Positions 25,148 through 33,035 of a DNA stretch of 64,000 nucleotides are shown here, one piece after another; position 1 is the stretch's first letter; each line of letters opens with the position of its first letter. Position numbers and translations under genes: made by a program. Under the pieces are notes generated by a model. It saw only the letters and a list, made by a program, of their open reading frames with translations, was not told the origin of the DNA and did not search any database. This stretch comes from Nibrella viscosa (lineage in GTDB: Bacteria; Bacteroidota; Bacteroidia; Cytophagales; Spirosomataceae): contig NZ_BAABHB010000002.1 of assembly GCF_039541875.1 (NCBI RefSeq), positions 124,001-188,000 of the forward strand. Reading direction: 5' to 3'.

Positions 25148-27114
25148 GCACCAAAATCCTGGTTATCGACGATGAGCTGCCCCTCCAGCCGCTCATGCAG
25201 CAGCGCTTCCGGCATAAGATCCGGGCGGGAGAATATCTATTTCGATTTGCTGCCAGCGGCCGGCAGGCGTTAGATGCCATCCGGGAAGATGCCGACATTG
25301 ATGTGCTGCTGCTTGATATTAACATGCCCGACATCAGCGGACTAGTCCTGCTGACCCAACTACCCGACCTGCTGCCGCTGAGCCGGGCCGTGATAGTCTC
25401 GGCCTACGGTGACCTGAACAACATTCGGGTCGCCATGAACCGGGGAGCTTTTGATTTTGTGACGAAGCCGATCGACTTCCAGGATCTGGAGGTAACCATC
25501 GACAAAACGGCCCGGCACGTAAGCCAACTCCGGGAGTCGGTCCACGCCAGGGCCGTGGCGGAGCTGAAAGCCCGCTTCTTCGACAATATCACCCACGAGT
25601 TCCGGACTCCCTTGTCCCTGATTCTGGCCCCGGTGGATACGCTGCTGCAAAATCCGCAGCACGACGATCGCACCCGGCACAGCCTGCTGACCATCCGCCG
25701 GAACGGCCGGCAGTTGCTGCACCTGATCAACCAGTTGCTGGACCTCGCTAAACTGGAAGCCGGTAGCCTGCCCATTATCGAATCGCGGGGCGATGTGGTG
25801 ATGTTTGTAGAGCAGGTGGTGGATTCCTTCCGCGTCATTGCCGAACAGAAGAAACTGGCGCTGCTGTTCTCGGCTGACACCGCCGGCAATGAGGCACTTT
25901 TCGATGGCGATAAGTGGGAGAAGATCCTGAAAAACCTGCTGTCGAACGCCATCAAGTTTACCTCTGCCGGTGGTCGGGTATCGGTTAGCTGTCAGGTGCA
26001 GGAGGAACGCGCTACGCTGACCATCAGTGATACCGGCATCGGTATTCCGGCCGAACACCTGCCCCATATATTCGACCGCTTTTACCAGGTTGATACGTCG
26101 CTGACCCGGTCGTACGAAGGCTCTGGTATTGGGTTGGCCCTGGCCAATGAGCTGACCCGGCAACTGGGCGGTCTGCTGTCGGTGGAGAGTACCCCGGCCG
26201 TTGGCACGACCTTTACGGTAGAATTGCCCGTTCGGCCTTTACCGGAGGAAGAACGCGTAGAGGAGCAGCAACGGGTTTCGGCCGATGCAGAGCCGTGGCT
26301 GTTTACCCGCGAGCAAGCCGAAGCCGATGAAGCTGATGCGGCCAAACCGATGATCCTGCTGGTGGAAGACAATGCCGAACTGCTGGCGTTTATTGCCGAA
26401 TCGCTGGCGGGGCAATACCGGGTGCTGACGGCCACCAACGGGCGCGACGCGCTGGACATTGCCCAGCGCGAGTTGCCGGATGTAGTGATCAGCGACGTGA
26501 TGATGCCCCAACTGGACGGCTTCCAACTGACGCGCCACCTTAAAAACAACCCCACCACCGACCACATCTGCGTGGTGCTGCTCACCGCCCGGTCGGCCGC
26601 AACCAGCCGCCGGGAGGGCCTGGCTGAAGGAGCCGACGAGTACCTGACCAAGCCCTTCGACCTGGACGAACTGCGTCTGCGCCTGCGAAACCTCATCAGC
26701 CGGCAGCAGAAACTGCGGGAGTACTTCGAGCGGCAGTTCGGTAGCCTGGACCCAACCAACGGAGCAGCAGAGATACCGCCGGCGACGGCGCAAAATGCAT
26801 TCATAGCCAAACTAAACCAAAGCATCGAAGCCCACCTGGACGATTCCACCTTCCGGGCCGAATCCATGGCCGACGAGGTTGCCATGAGTATCCGGACGCT
26901 GACCCGTAAGCTCACGATGCTGGCGGGCATCAGTCCGGCGCGGCTGATCCGCACCTACCGGCTCCGGCGGGCCATCGACTTGCTGCGGCAGGGGCATCCC
27001 GTTTCTGAGACGGCCTATATGGTTGGCTTCGAGAATCCGTCATACTTTACCAGGGCTTTCAAGGAGGTGTATCAGCAAACGCCGACGGAGTATTTGAGTG
27101 CTGTGGGGGAGTAG
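25144..27114 (+). CDS. REC-histidine kinase-REC-AraC hybrid regulator
   Basis: A 656-residue cytoplasmic hybrid with no membrane segment. Order: receiver 1 (~5-120, Asp58 in LLLDINMPDISG), phosphoacceptor helix with His151 in NITHEFRTPLSLIL, HATPase_c (~250-365; DTGIGIP, GSGIGLALANEL), receiver 2 (~395-515, Asp451 in VVISDVMMPQLDG), and an AraC-type double helix-turn-helix (~555-655, ending YQQTPTEYL). It resembles the cytoplasmic half of a Bacteroidota hybrid two-component system in which the periplasmic sensor is replaced by a receiver. It is the only intact DNA-binding protein in the array and so the natural output for all upstream kinases. The tandem 21-bp repeats at four promoters are candidate binding sites. 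Confidence 0.9.
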   Translation: MSTKILVIDDELPLQPLMQQRFRHKIRAGEYLFRFAASGRQALDAIREDADIDVLLLDINMPDISGLVLLTQLPDLLPLSRAVIVSAYGDLNNIRVAMNRGAFDFVTKPIDFQDLEVTIDKTARHVSQLRESVHARAVAELKARFFDNITHEFRTPLSLILAPVDTLLQNPQHDDRTRHSLLTIRRNGRQLLHLINQLLDLAKLEAGSLPIIESRGDVVMFVEQVVDSFRVIAEQKKLALLFSADTAGNEALFDGDKWEKILKNLLSNAIKFTSAGGRVSVSCQVQEERATLTISDTGIGIPAEHLPHIFDRFYQVDTSLTRSYEGSGIGLALANELTRQLGGLLSVESTPAVGTTFTVELPVRPLPEEERVEEQQRVSADAEPWLFTREQAEADEADAAKPMILLVEDNAELLAFIAESLAGQYRVLTATNGRDALDIAQRELPDVVISDVMMPQLDGFQLTRHLKNNPTTDHICVVLLTARSAATSRREGLAEGADEYLTKPFDLDELRLRLRNLISRQQKLREYFERQFGSLDPTNGAAEIPPATAQNAFIAKLNQSIEAHLDDSTFRAESMADEVAMSIRTLTRKLTMLAGISPARLIRTYRLRRAIDLLRQGHPVSETAYMVGFENPSYFTRAFKEVYQQTPTEYLSAVGE

Positions 27115-27150
27115 GGGCTGGGGGGTTACCTCACCCACAGCCCTTTTTTT
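27115..27150 (+). terminator. Terminator of the kinase operon
   Basis: GGGCTG (27115-27120) pairs with CAGCCC (27138-27143), followed by seven T residues (27144-27150), directly after the hybrid regulator's stop codon. Confidence 0.75.
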
Positions 27151-27257
27151 CAAGGGGAGGAGAGCCGACCGCATCTGTAGATAGCCGGCTGTTTTTAGGG
27201 GGCCGGTCTGCCTTCTAACATCCAACGTCTAACGGTCAGCGTTCAAAAGCCGACCTG

Positions 27258-27288
27258 TGGCCGAAAAGTGACAGCAATTGGCCGGAAA
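27258..27288 (+). promoter_or_regulatory. Tandem 21-bp-period operator, copy D
   Basis: TGGCCGAAA at 27258-27266 and TGGCCGGAAA at 27279-27288 start 21 bp apart, and GAGGTTTG starts at 27316, once more 37 bp after the second unit. The flanks of the two units are in the reverse order compared with copies A-C (AGTGACA first). The ATG of the controlled gene is at 27358. Confidence 0.6.
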
Positions 27289-27357
27289 TCAACCGTCTGT
27301 TCACGGGATAAGGGCGAGGTTTGTATTAGTTCAAACAAGTTAAACCTCTCCAAAATC

Positions 27358-27906
27358 ATGAAAAACCGAATTTTTCCATTCGCCCTTCTGGCAACCTGTC
27401 TGCTGACTTGTTTTTCATTCGCCCAAACTCCAAAAGCGTCCCGCCAGAGTGATATTGTTATGCTGAATCCCAATGCCGATCGGGATATTGCCCTGGTCAC
27501 GCAATATGCCAAAGACATAACAGCCGGCAACACCGATCAGGCCCGCCGGCAGTTGGCAGCTAATTACAGGAGTTACGGCCCCGGTGCGCGGGATTCGGCC
27601 AATGTAGACCAGTGGCTGGGTATCTGGAGTGAACGTTACAAGATGCAGCAGGATCGTAAAATAACTGTCTATGCTTCTTTAGCGACTCGGGTGAAAGAAG
27701 GTCCGCTGAAAGGAGACTGGGTTATGCTCTGGTTCGATTACTCCGCGCTGTCTGTCAGCGAAGGCAAGCCGGTAACTGTACCCGTACAACTCACCGTGAA
27801 GGTGGATAACGGCAAAATCGTTCAGGAGCGAATGTACTATGACGGACTGTCTCCGCTTATCGGTTTAGGCTGGACGGTGGCCCCTCCGCAGACCGCCAAA
27901 AAGTAA
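27358..27906 (+). CDS. Secreted NTF2-like (SnoaL/DUF4440-type) protein
   Basis: A 182-residue protein with a signal peptide (MKNRIFPFALLATCLLTCFS, cut near SFAQ) and an NTF2-like cone domain of about 130 residues. Its helices (DRDIALVTQYAKDITAG, ARRQLAANYRSYGPGARDSA) precede long strands (GDWVMLWFDYSALSV, TVPVQLTVKVDNGKIVQERM). This fold binds small hydrophobic molecules or acts as a minor enzyme, and nothing here fixes the ligand. The start at 27358 is chosen because the leader begins there; the frame is open 30 codons further but covers the promoter repeats. The shared operator suggests regulation by the neighbouring array. Confidence 0.75.
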   Translation: MKNRIFPFALLATCLLTCFSFAQTPKASRQSDIVMLNPNADRDIALVTQYAKDITAGNTDQARRQLAANYRSYGPGARDSANVDQWLGIWSERYKMQQDRKITVYASLATRVKEGPLKGDWVMLWFDYSALSVSEGKPVTVPVQLTVKVDNGKIVQERMYYDGLSPLIGLGWTVAPPQTAKK

Positions 27907-27920
27907 TCATCCAGTTAGCC

Positions 27921-27948
27921 CCGCAGGCAGGCGCTATCCTGCCTGCGG
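27921..27948 (+). terminator. Hairpin after the NTF2-like gene
   Basis: CCGCAGGCAGG (27921-27931) and CCTGCCTGCGG (27938-27948) form an 11-bp perfect stem with a 6-nt loop, 14 bp after the stop codon. No clear T-run follows. Confidence 0.65.
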
Positions 27949-28027
27949 AGGCTAATAACGTTCCGTCGCTGGTGAATACATATTTTGCGTAACTTTCTGA
28001 GGTATAGAACTGACGCCCGCCTAATCC

Positions 28028-30100
28028 ATGAAAAAGCTATTCCTCCTGCTCGTTCTGGGCTGTATGGCCCTCCTGGCTGATAAGCCTGGTCAATCCATTG
28101 ACGATACCCGGTTGCGCAACGCCCAAATGCAGCCCGGAGACTGGCTGACCTACGGCGGCAATTACGCGGAAGACCGCTACAGCCGGCTCGATCAGATCAC
28201 ACCGGAGAATATAAAGCAAGTGGGCCTGGCCTGGGCCACGAATCTGGGAACAACGCGAGGCATAGAGGCTACCCCGTTGGTATCCGATGGCGTGATGTAC
28301 GTAACCGGCCCCTGGAGCCGCGTATTTGCGCTGGATGCCCTCACCGGAAAGCTACGCTGGGAATATGACCCCAAGGTGTCGGGTGCCTTCGGTGAAAAAG
28401 CCTGTTGCGATGTCGTGAACCGGGGCGTGGCCTTGTACAGAGACCGGGTGTATGTGGGTACGCTTGACGGACGATTGATCGCGCTGAATGCCCGCACAGG
28501 GCGTCCCCTCTGGTCGGTGCAGACCACCGATGCAACAAAAGCATACACCATAACCGGAGCCCCGCGTGTGGTGACCGGTAAGGTAATTATCGGTAATGGT
28601 GGGGCCGAGTACGGGGTTCGCGGGTACGTATCGGCCTACGATGCCATAACGGGCCGACAGGTTTGGCGTACCTATACGGTTCCCGGCGATCCGTCGCTGC
28701 CGTTTGAATCGGACGCGATGGCGAAAGCAGCCAAAACCTGGACGGGCCAATGGTGGAAATACGGCGGGGGAGGTACCGCCTGGGACGCCATGGCCTACGA
28801 CCCGGATTTAAACCTGCTTTATGTGGGTACGGGCAATGGCTCACCCTGGAACCGGCAGCACCGGAGCCCCGGTGGAGGTGATAACCTGTACATTTCGTCC
28901 ATCCTCGCTCTCAACCCCGAAACCGGCCAACTCGTCTGGCATTACCAGACCACACCCGGTGAATCCTGGGATTACACGGCTACGCAGCACCTGATTCTGG
29001 CCGATCTGACACTGAACGGCAAACGCCGAAAAGTGATTATGCAGGCTCCCAAGAATGGCTTCTTTTACGTCATTGACCGAACCAACGGGCAGTTTATCTC
29101 AGCCAAGCCATATACCTTCGTCAACTGGGCTACGCACATCGATTCCACCACGGGGCGACCCGTCGAGACGGACTTCAGTCGCTACACTAAACACAATGCG
29201 CAGGTGTTTCCGTCGCCTTTGGGTGGGCATAACTGGCACCCGATGGCGTATAATCTTAAAACAGGCCTGGTATATATTCCGGTGCAGAGCCTGTCCCTGC
29301 AATATGGTCATGATCCAAACTGGGTGATGAACAAGCCGAGCGGTATCGGCAGCGGCATTGGCTGGAATACGGGCATTGGCTATGACCCCAGTCGTCCGTC
29401 CCGCCCGGAACCAGAAGCCGCCACCATCAAGCCGATGGGCAGGCTACTGGCCTGGAATCCCGTTACCCAGCGCGAAGCCTGGCACGTCGACCATCCGGTT
29501 CCGTGGAACGGCGGTTTACTGACGACGGCGACTGGTCTGGTGTTTCAGGGTACGGCCACGGGCGATTTTCGGGCCTACGACGCCCAAACCGGTCAGGTAC
29601 TTTGGCAGAGAAATCTGGGTACGGGTATTCTGGCTCCGCCGGTTACCTATCAGGTGGCCGGCAAGCAATACGTCTCAATCGCCGTAGGCTGGGGTAGTGT
29701 GATGGGGTTGGGGGCCAAATACACACCATCGTTGAATCCTGGCACGGTATACACCTTTGCCCTGGGTGAGTCCCGGCCTATGCCCGTCTTCCCGGCCACG
29801 CCCGAGCGTTCGCTGACTACCTTTTCCGTCCCGGCAACAAAAACGCAAATCGAGCATGGTAGTCTGTTATACATGCAGTACTGCGGGCGCTGTCATGGTA
29901 CTGTTGGAGCCGGGGGCGGGGCCTTGCCCGATCTGGGCAGGTCGCCGGTAAGTATCCACGAAAACTTTGCGGCTATTGTCCGGAAAGGGTTACTGGTGGC
30001 TAGTGGAATGCCCGATTTCGGTAGTCGCCTGAGCGAACAGGATGTGCAGGATGTGCAGGGATATATCCTGTCGGTGGCCAATCAGCAGGCATCAAAATAG
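28028..30100 (+). CDS. PQQ-dependent quinohaemoprotein dehydrogenase
   Basis: A 690-residue exported enzyme: leader (1-~17), eight-bladed PQQ propeller (~25-580), and C-terminal cytochrome c with CGRCH (Cys619, Cys622, His623) and a likely Met ligand in GMPDFG. The vicinal Cys126-Cys127 that stacks on PQQ is present, as is the probable catalytic Asp285 in GGGDNLYISS. This matches type II quinohaemoprotein alcohol dehydrogenases, which oxidise alcohols or aldehydes in the periplasm and pass electrons through the haem to the respiratory chain. Substrate is not readable from sequence. No PQQ synthesis gene is in the window, so the cofactor must come from elsewhere or from the medium. It probably forms an operon with the next gene, 46 bp downstream. 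Confidence 0.88.
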   Translation: MKKLFLLLVLGCMALLADKPGQSIDDTRLRNAQMQPGDWLTYGGNYAEDRYSRLDQITPENIKQVGLAWATNLGTTRGIEATPLVSDGVMYVTGPWSRVFALDALTGKLRWEYDPKVSGAFGEKACCDVVNRGVALYRDRVYVGTLDGRLIALNARTGRPLWSVQTTDATKAYTITGAPRVVTGKVIIGNGGAEYGVRGYVSAYDAITGRQVWRTYTVPGDPSLPFESDAMAKAAKTWTGQWWKYGGGGTAWDAMAYDPDLNLLYVGTGNGSPWNRQHRSPGGGDNLYISSILALNPETGQLVWHYQTTPGESWDYTATQHLILADLTLNGKRRKVIMQAPKNGFFYVIDRTNGQFISAKPYTFVNWATHIDSTTGRPVETDFSRYTKHNAQVFPSPLGGHNWHPMAYNLKTGLVYIPVQSLSLQYGHDPNWVMNKPSGIGSGIGWNTGIGYDPSRPSRPEPEAATIKPMGRLLAWNPVTQREAWHVDHPVPWNGGLLTTATGLVFQGTATGDFRAYDAQTGQVLWQRNLGTGILAPPVTYQVAGKQYVSIAVGWGSVMGLGAKYTPSLNPGTVYTFALGESRPMPVFPATPERSLTTFSVPATKTQIEHGSLLYMQYCGRCHGTVGAGGGALPDLGRSPVSIHENFAAIVRKGLLVASGMPDFGSRLSEQDVQDVQGYILSVANQQASK

Positions 30101-30146
30101 ACGGGTTGACTTTCGGTTGAACCAGGGTTCTGAAGTACACAAAATC

Positions 30147-31994
30147 ATGCAACGATCCTATTCCCGCCATCTACTCTGTATTGCTTTCTTTCTGCTGAGT
30201 CATTTTGCGATTGGGCAGCAATCCCCCACGGCCCTGCTCACCGACAAATCGGCGGTGGCCGCCAAAGCCATGGGAGAGGCCGTTTACGCAGCCACCTGCC
30301 AATGGTGCCACGATGCCCCTGGCGCGGCTGCACCGGGCCTGCTGGTACTGTCGGCTATGACGCCCCGGAGCATTTTTGCGACCCTGAAAACCGGAAAGAT
30401 GCAGTCCCAGGCGGCCACGCTCTCCGATGAGCAGCGCAGGGCCGTTGCTGAATGGATCACGAAACGACCTTACCAAGAGACTCGTTTACCGACTGATGCC
30501 CTCGTGCCCTTCTCCCTGCCTAAGAAAGTAGCCGTTGCGTCGGGGTGGGGTGGCAATCTGGAAGGGACGGGGTTTGTCAGACAGGCAGGCATTACAAAGG
30601 ATAATGCCGGTTCGCTGAAGGTCAAATGGGTGTTTGCATTTCCGGAGTCTTCGCAGATCCGCAGTAAGCCGGCCGTGGTTAGCGATTGGCTGATTGTCGG
30701 TAGTCAATTCGGCGATGTATTCGCCATTCAGAAGGAAACCGGAAAAGTAGGCTGGCAGTTTGTTGCCGATGCGGCCATCCGGGGGGCCATCTTTGTCGAG
30801 CAGCGTGGATCGGCGCTACGGGCTTATTTTGCTGACCAGGTTACGAATGTGTATGCCCTGGACGTCAGAACCGGCAGTCTGCTTTGGAAAAAACGCGCCG
30901 GTATCCAGGCGCAATCGGCCAATACCGGCTCCGTTGTTGTCTACGACAATGTGGTTATTGTCCCGCTTACGTCGCGGGAGGTATCGCTGTCCCGTGACCC
31001 CAAGTATCCCTGCTGCACATCGTCCGGGGAGGTTGTTGCCCTCAGTGCCACCAACGGCGACATACGCTGGCGGCACCGGGTTGTTCCGGAGGAGGCTACC
31101 GAACAAGGGAAAAAATCGAACGGTCAACCATTCTACGGCCCTTCCGGGGCACCGGTATGGAGCAGCCCGACTATCGATGCCCGGCGGGGGCTGGTGTACA
31201 TCGGCACCGGCGAAAATTATACCTACCCGGCTACGGCTACCAGCGACGCCATTCAGGCCCTGGACATCCGGACGGGTAAAGTGGTCTGGAGCTTCCAGGC
31301 GACGCACCAGGACACCTGGAATCTGGCCTGCCCCGGCGGACCGAACTGCCCCGAAAAAGTAGGACCGGATCTCGATTTTGGCATGGCGCCCATACTCGTC
31401 AGAAATACGAAGGGAGGAGATATGCTGCTGGCCGGTCAGAAGTCGGGGGTAATCCATGCACTCAACCCAGATACCGGTACCCTTATCTGGCAAACGCGGG
31501 TGGGCAAAGGCGGTATGTACGGCGGCATTCACTGGGGTATGGCCACCGACGGGCAGTACCTGTACGCAGCCAATTCCGACCACCCCGGTTTTATTGACCC
31601 CCGTGACCCGGCGACGAAGCCCAGGCCGGGACTCTTCGCCCTCGACGTAGCCACCGGAAAGATTGTATGGCATACACCCGCACCGCCCTGTGGTGAGGTG
31701 AAAGGCTGCCTTGTCGCCAATTCGGCCGCGCCGACACTGGTGCGGGATGTAGTCTTTGCCGGCGGACTGGACGGCCACATCCGGGGGTACCGCGCCGACG
31801 ACGGTGCCATTATCTGGGATTTTGATACTGTTCGTGAGTTCACAACCCTCAACGGCCTACCCGGTAAGGGGGGCGCGATCGACGGCCCCGGCCCCGTAGC
31901 CGATGGCAACCGCCTGTATGTCAATTCAGGCTATGCCTTCTTCGGTGCCATGCCGGGCAATGTGCTGATTGCCTTTGAGGTGGATAAACGCTAA
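30147..31994 (+). CDS. Cytochrome c-PQQ propeller dehydrogenase (PVADH-like)
   Basis: A 615-residue exported protein with the domains in the opposite order to its neighbour. A leader ends AIGQQ; an N-terminal cytochrome c has CQWCH (Cys51, Cys54, His55); then a PQQ-type propeller with repeats such as GDVFAIQKETGKVGWQF. It has a vicinal Cys289-Cys290 pair and the WSSPTIDARRGLVYIGTGEN motif. This is the layout of polyvinyl-alcohol dehydrogenases (PvaA type), which oxidise secondary alcohols; the true substrate may be a sugar or polyol. The ATG at 30147 is preferred over an in-frame start at 30042 because the signal peptide begins there and the upstream part overlaps the preceding gene. Confidence 0.85.
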   Translation: MQRSYSRHLLCIAFFLLSHFAIGQQSPTALLTDKSAVAAKAMGEAVYAATCQWCHDAPGAAAPGLLVLSAMTPRSIFATLKTGKMQSQAATLSDEQRRAVAEWITKRPYQETRLPTDALVPFSLPKKVAVASGWGGNLEGTGFVRQAGITKDNAGSLKVKWVFAFPESSQIRSKPAVVSDWLIVGSQFGDVFAIQKETGKVGWQFVADAAIRGAIFVEQRGSALRAYFADQVTNVYALDVRTGSLLWKKRAGIQAQSANTGSVVVYDNVVIVPLTSREVSLSRDPKYPCCTSSGEVVALSATNGDIRWRHRVVPEEATEQGKKSNGQPFYGPSGAPVWSSPTIDARRGLVYIGTGENYTYPATATSDAIQALDIRTGKVVWSFQATHQDTWNLACPGGPNCPEKVGPDLDFGMAPILVRNTKGGDMLLAGQKSGVIHALNPDTGTLIWQTRVGKGGMYGGIHWGMATDGQYLYAANSDHPGFIDPRDPATKPRPGLFALDVATGKIVWHTPAPPCGEVKGCLVANSAAPTLVRDVVFAGGLDGHIRGYRADDGAIIWDFDTVREFTTLNGLPGKGGAIDGPGPVADGNRLYVNSGYAFFGAMPGNVLIAFEVDKR

Positions 31995-32005
31995 AGCCGA
32001 TCATA

Positions 32006-32516
32006 TTAGATAATCTGTAAGGTAGTGTACAATCCCGGCATGGCGGCCTGGATCTGACCCAGGAATCCAAGGGTGTACGGCGAAATGACGCGGAAACCGT
32101 TACGCTGTAGGTCTTCGCCACCTTTGTTGGCCTGAGCCGTGCCGCGCAGATAACCGTCCGGCGTTAGATGCGACTTTAGCCCGTTCCAGGCTGTATGCAC
32201 CACTTTTTCGTACGATTGGGGTAGCCGGCCCCAGTTATGGCCGATGGCGAGGGCAGCCGCAATACCCGCCGTGCCGGAGGTCTCAGGGCCGGTTTCGGGC
32301 TGGTGCATAAAGCAGTTCCAGAGACCATCGGGGCGCTGGTGCCGGATCACCTGGTCGGCAACCCGCCGAAAGTCTGCATAAGTACGGGGCGTCGCTCAAC
32401 CGTCGCTGCCCTCCTTTATCGACCGACAGCAAGGCTAAACTTCCCGGAAAAGATGCGGTACCACAGAGCCACTGACGGCGCGAAAACACGGTTTCGGCGT
32501 GAGTAGGAAATTTCAT
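32006..32516 (-). pseudogene. GH88/105 family hydrolase remnant
   Basis: The C-terminal third of an unsaturated glucuronyl/rhamnogalacturonyl hydrolase is readable: YADFRRVADQVIRHQRPDGL, then HQPETGPETSGTAGIAAALA and NGFRVISPYTLGFLGQIQAA. Upstream, in another frame, a short leader with a Tat-like FSRRQWLCGTASF runs directly into it. The N-terminal and central helices of the (alpha/alpha)6 barrel are deleted, and a frameshift joins the two pieces around 32400. Non-functional. It would have acted on unsaturated uronyl oligosaccharides made by polysaccharide lyases, matching the theme of the surrounding genes. Confidence 0.75.
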
Positions 32517-32642
32517 GCGCTAAAGATATCAAATACAGGAATATAGTCTATGCAGCTATACCATCTGGATGTCCCTTCCAATAAAGCTTAGTGCCTGTCT
32601 TTATAGACAGTTTGACCGGCAATAAAAACTGACTAATAGCTG

Positions 32643-32930
32643 GAGCCGCTGCGCAAATGGAATGGCCATATCTACGAGGGCGGTGTGCGTATTGGTGAAA
32701 TGGATAGCCAAAGCTGGGTGCCTGCAAACTTACCGAAAGCTCGAAACCGGCGAAATGGAACGCTACAACTGCGGCACGACCTGGGCGAAATGAAAAACCT
32801 GGCTGCATCTATGCCCAAAAAAAGCAGATACTGGCGGCTCTGTTGAAAGGCTGGCAGAAAAACGTGAAGGCAAACATGCCGGTCCGGAAGTGAACTACAA
32901 TTGGAGTGGCCCATCCCGCAGCAGGAACTG
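32643..32930 (+). pseudogene. Sulfatase remnant
   Basis: Scattered frames match an arylsulfatase C-terminus: RKWNGHIYEGGVRI (substrate-site region), then RKLETGEMERYN, LGEMKNLAASMP and QILAALLKGWQKNVKANMP, finishing NYNWSGP. At least three frame changes and a large internal deletion are needed to read it through, and one change lies in a run of seven A residues. The active-site half is absent. An intact sulfatase begins 106 bp further on, but the two are different subfamilies by their C-termini. Confidence 0.7.
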
Positions 32931-33035
32931 ACGGGCCGGGAAAGTAAATTCCGGCCTTGATTTGCTTAACAAAGGTGAGCAAACCGTTTTAACCTAACCA
33001 TCACGAGGCAGCGTACCTGTCTTGTTCCATACAGC

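Noticed and set aside
25360..26954. Long minus-strand open frames opposite the hybrid regulator
   Set aside because: Compositionally biased (S/R- or G/Q-rich) translations without domain signatures; the hybrid on the plus strand explains the sequence.
30816..31778. 320-codon open frame on the minus strand opposite the second PQQ gene
   Set aside because: It is the antisense shadow of a GC-rich propeller gene, has no recognisable motif, and the plus-strand protein is clearly real.
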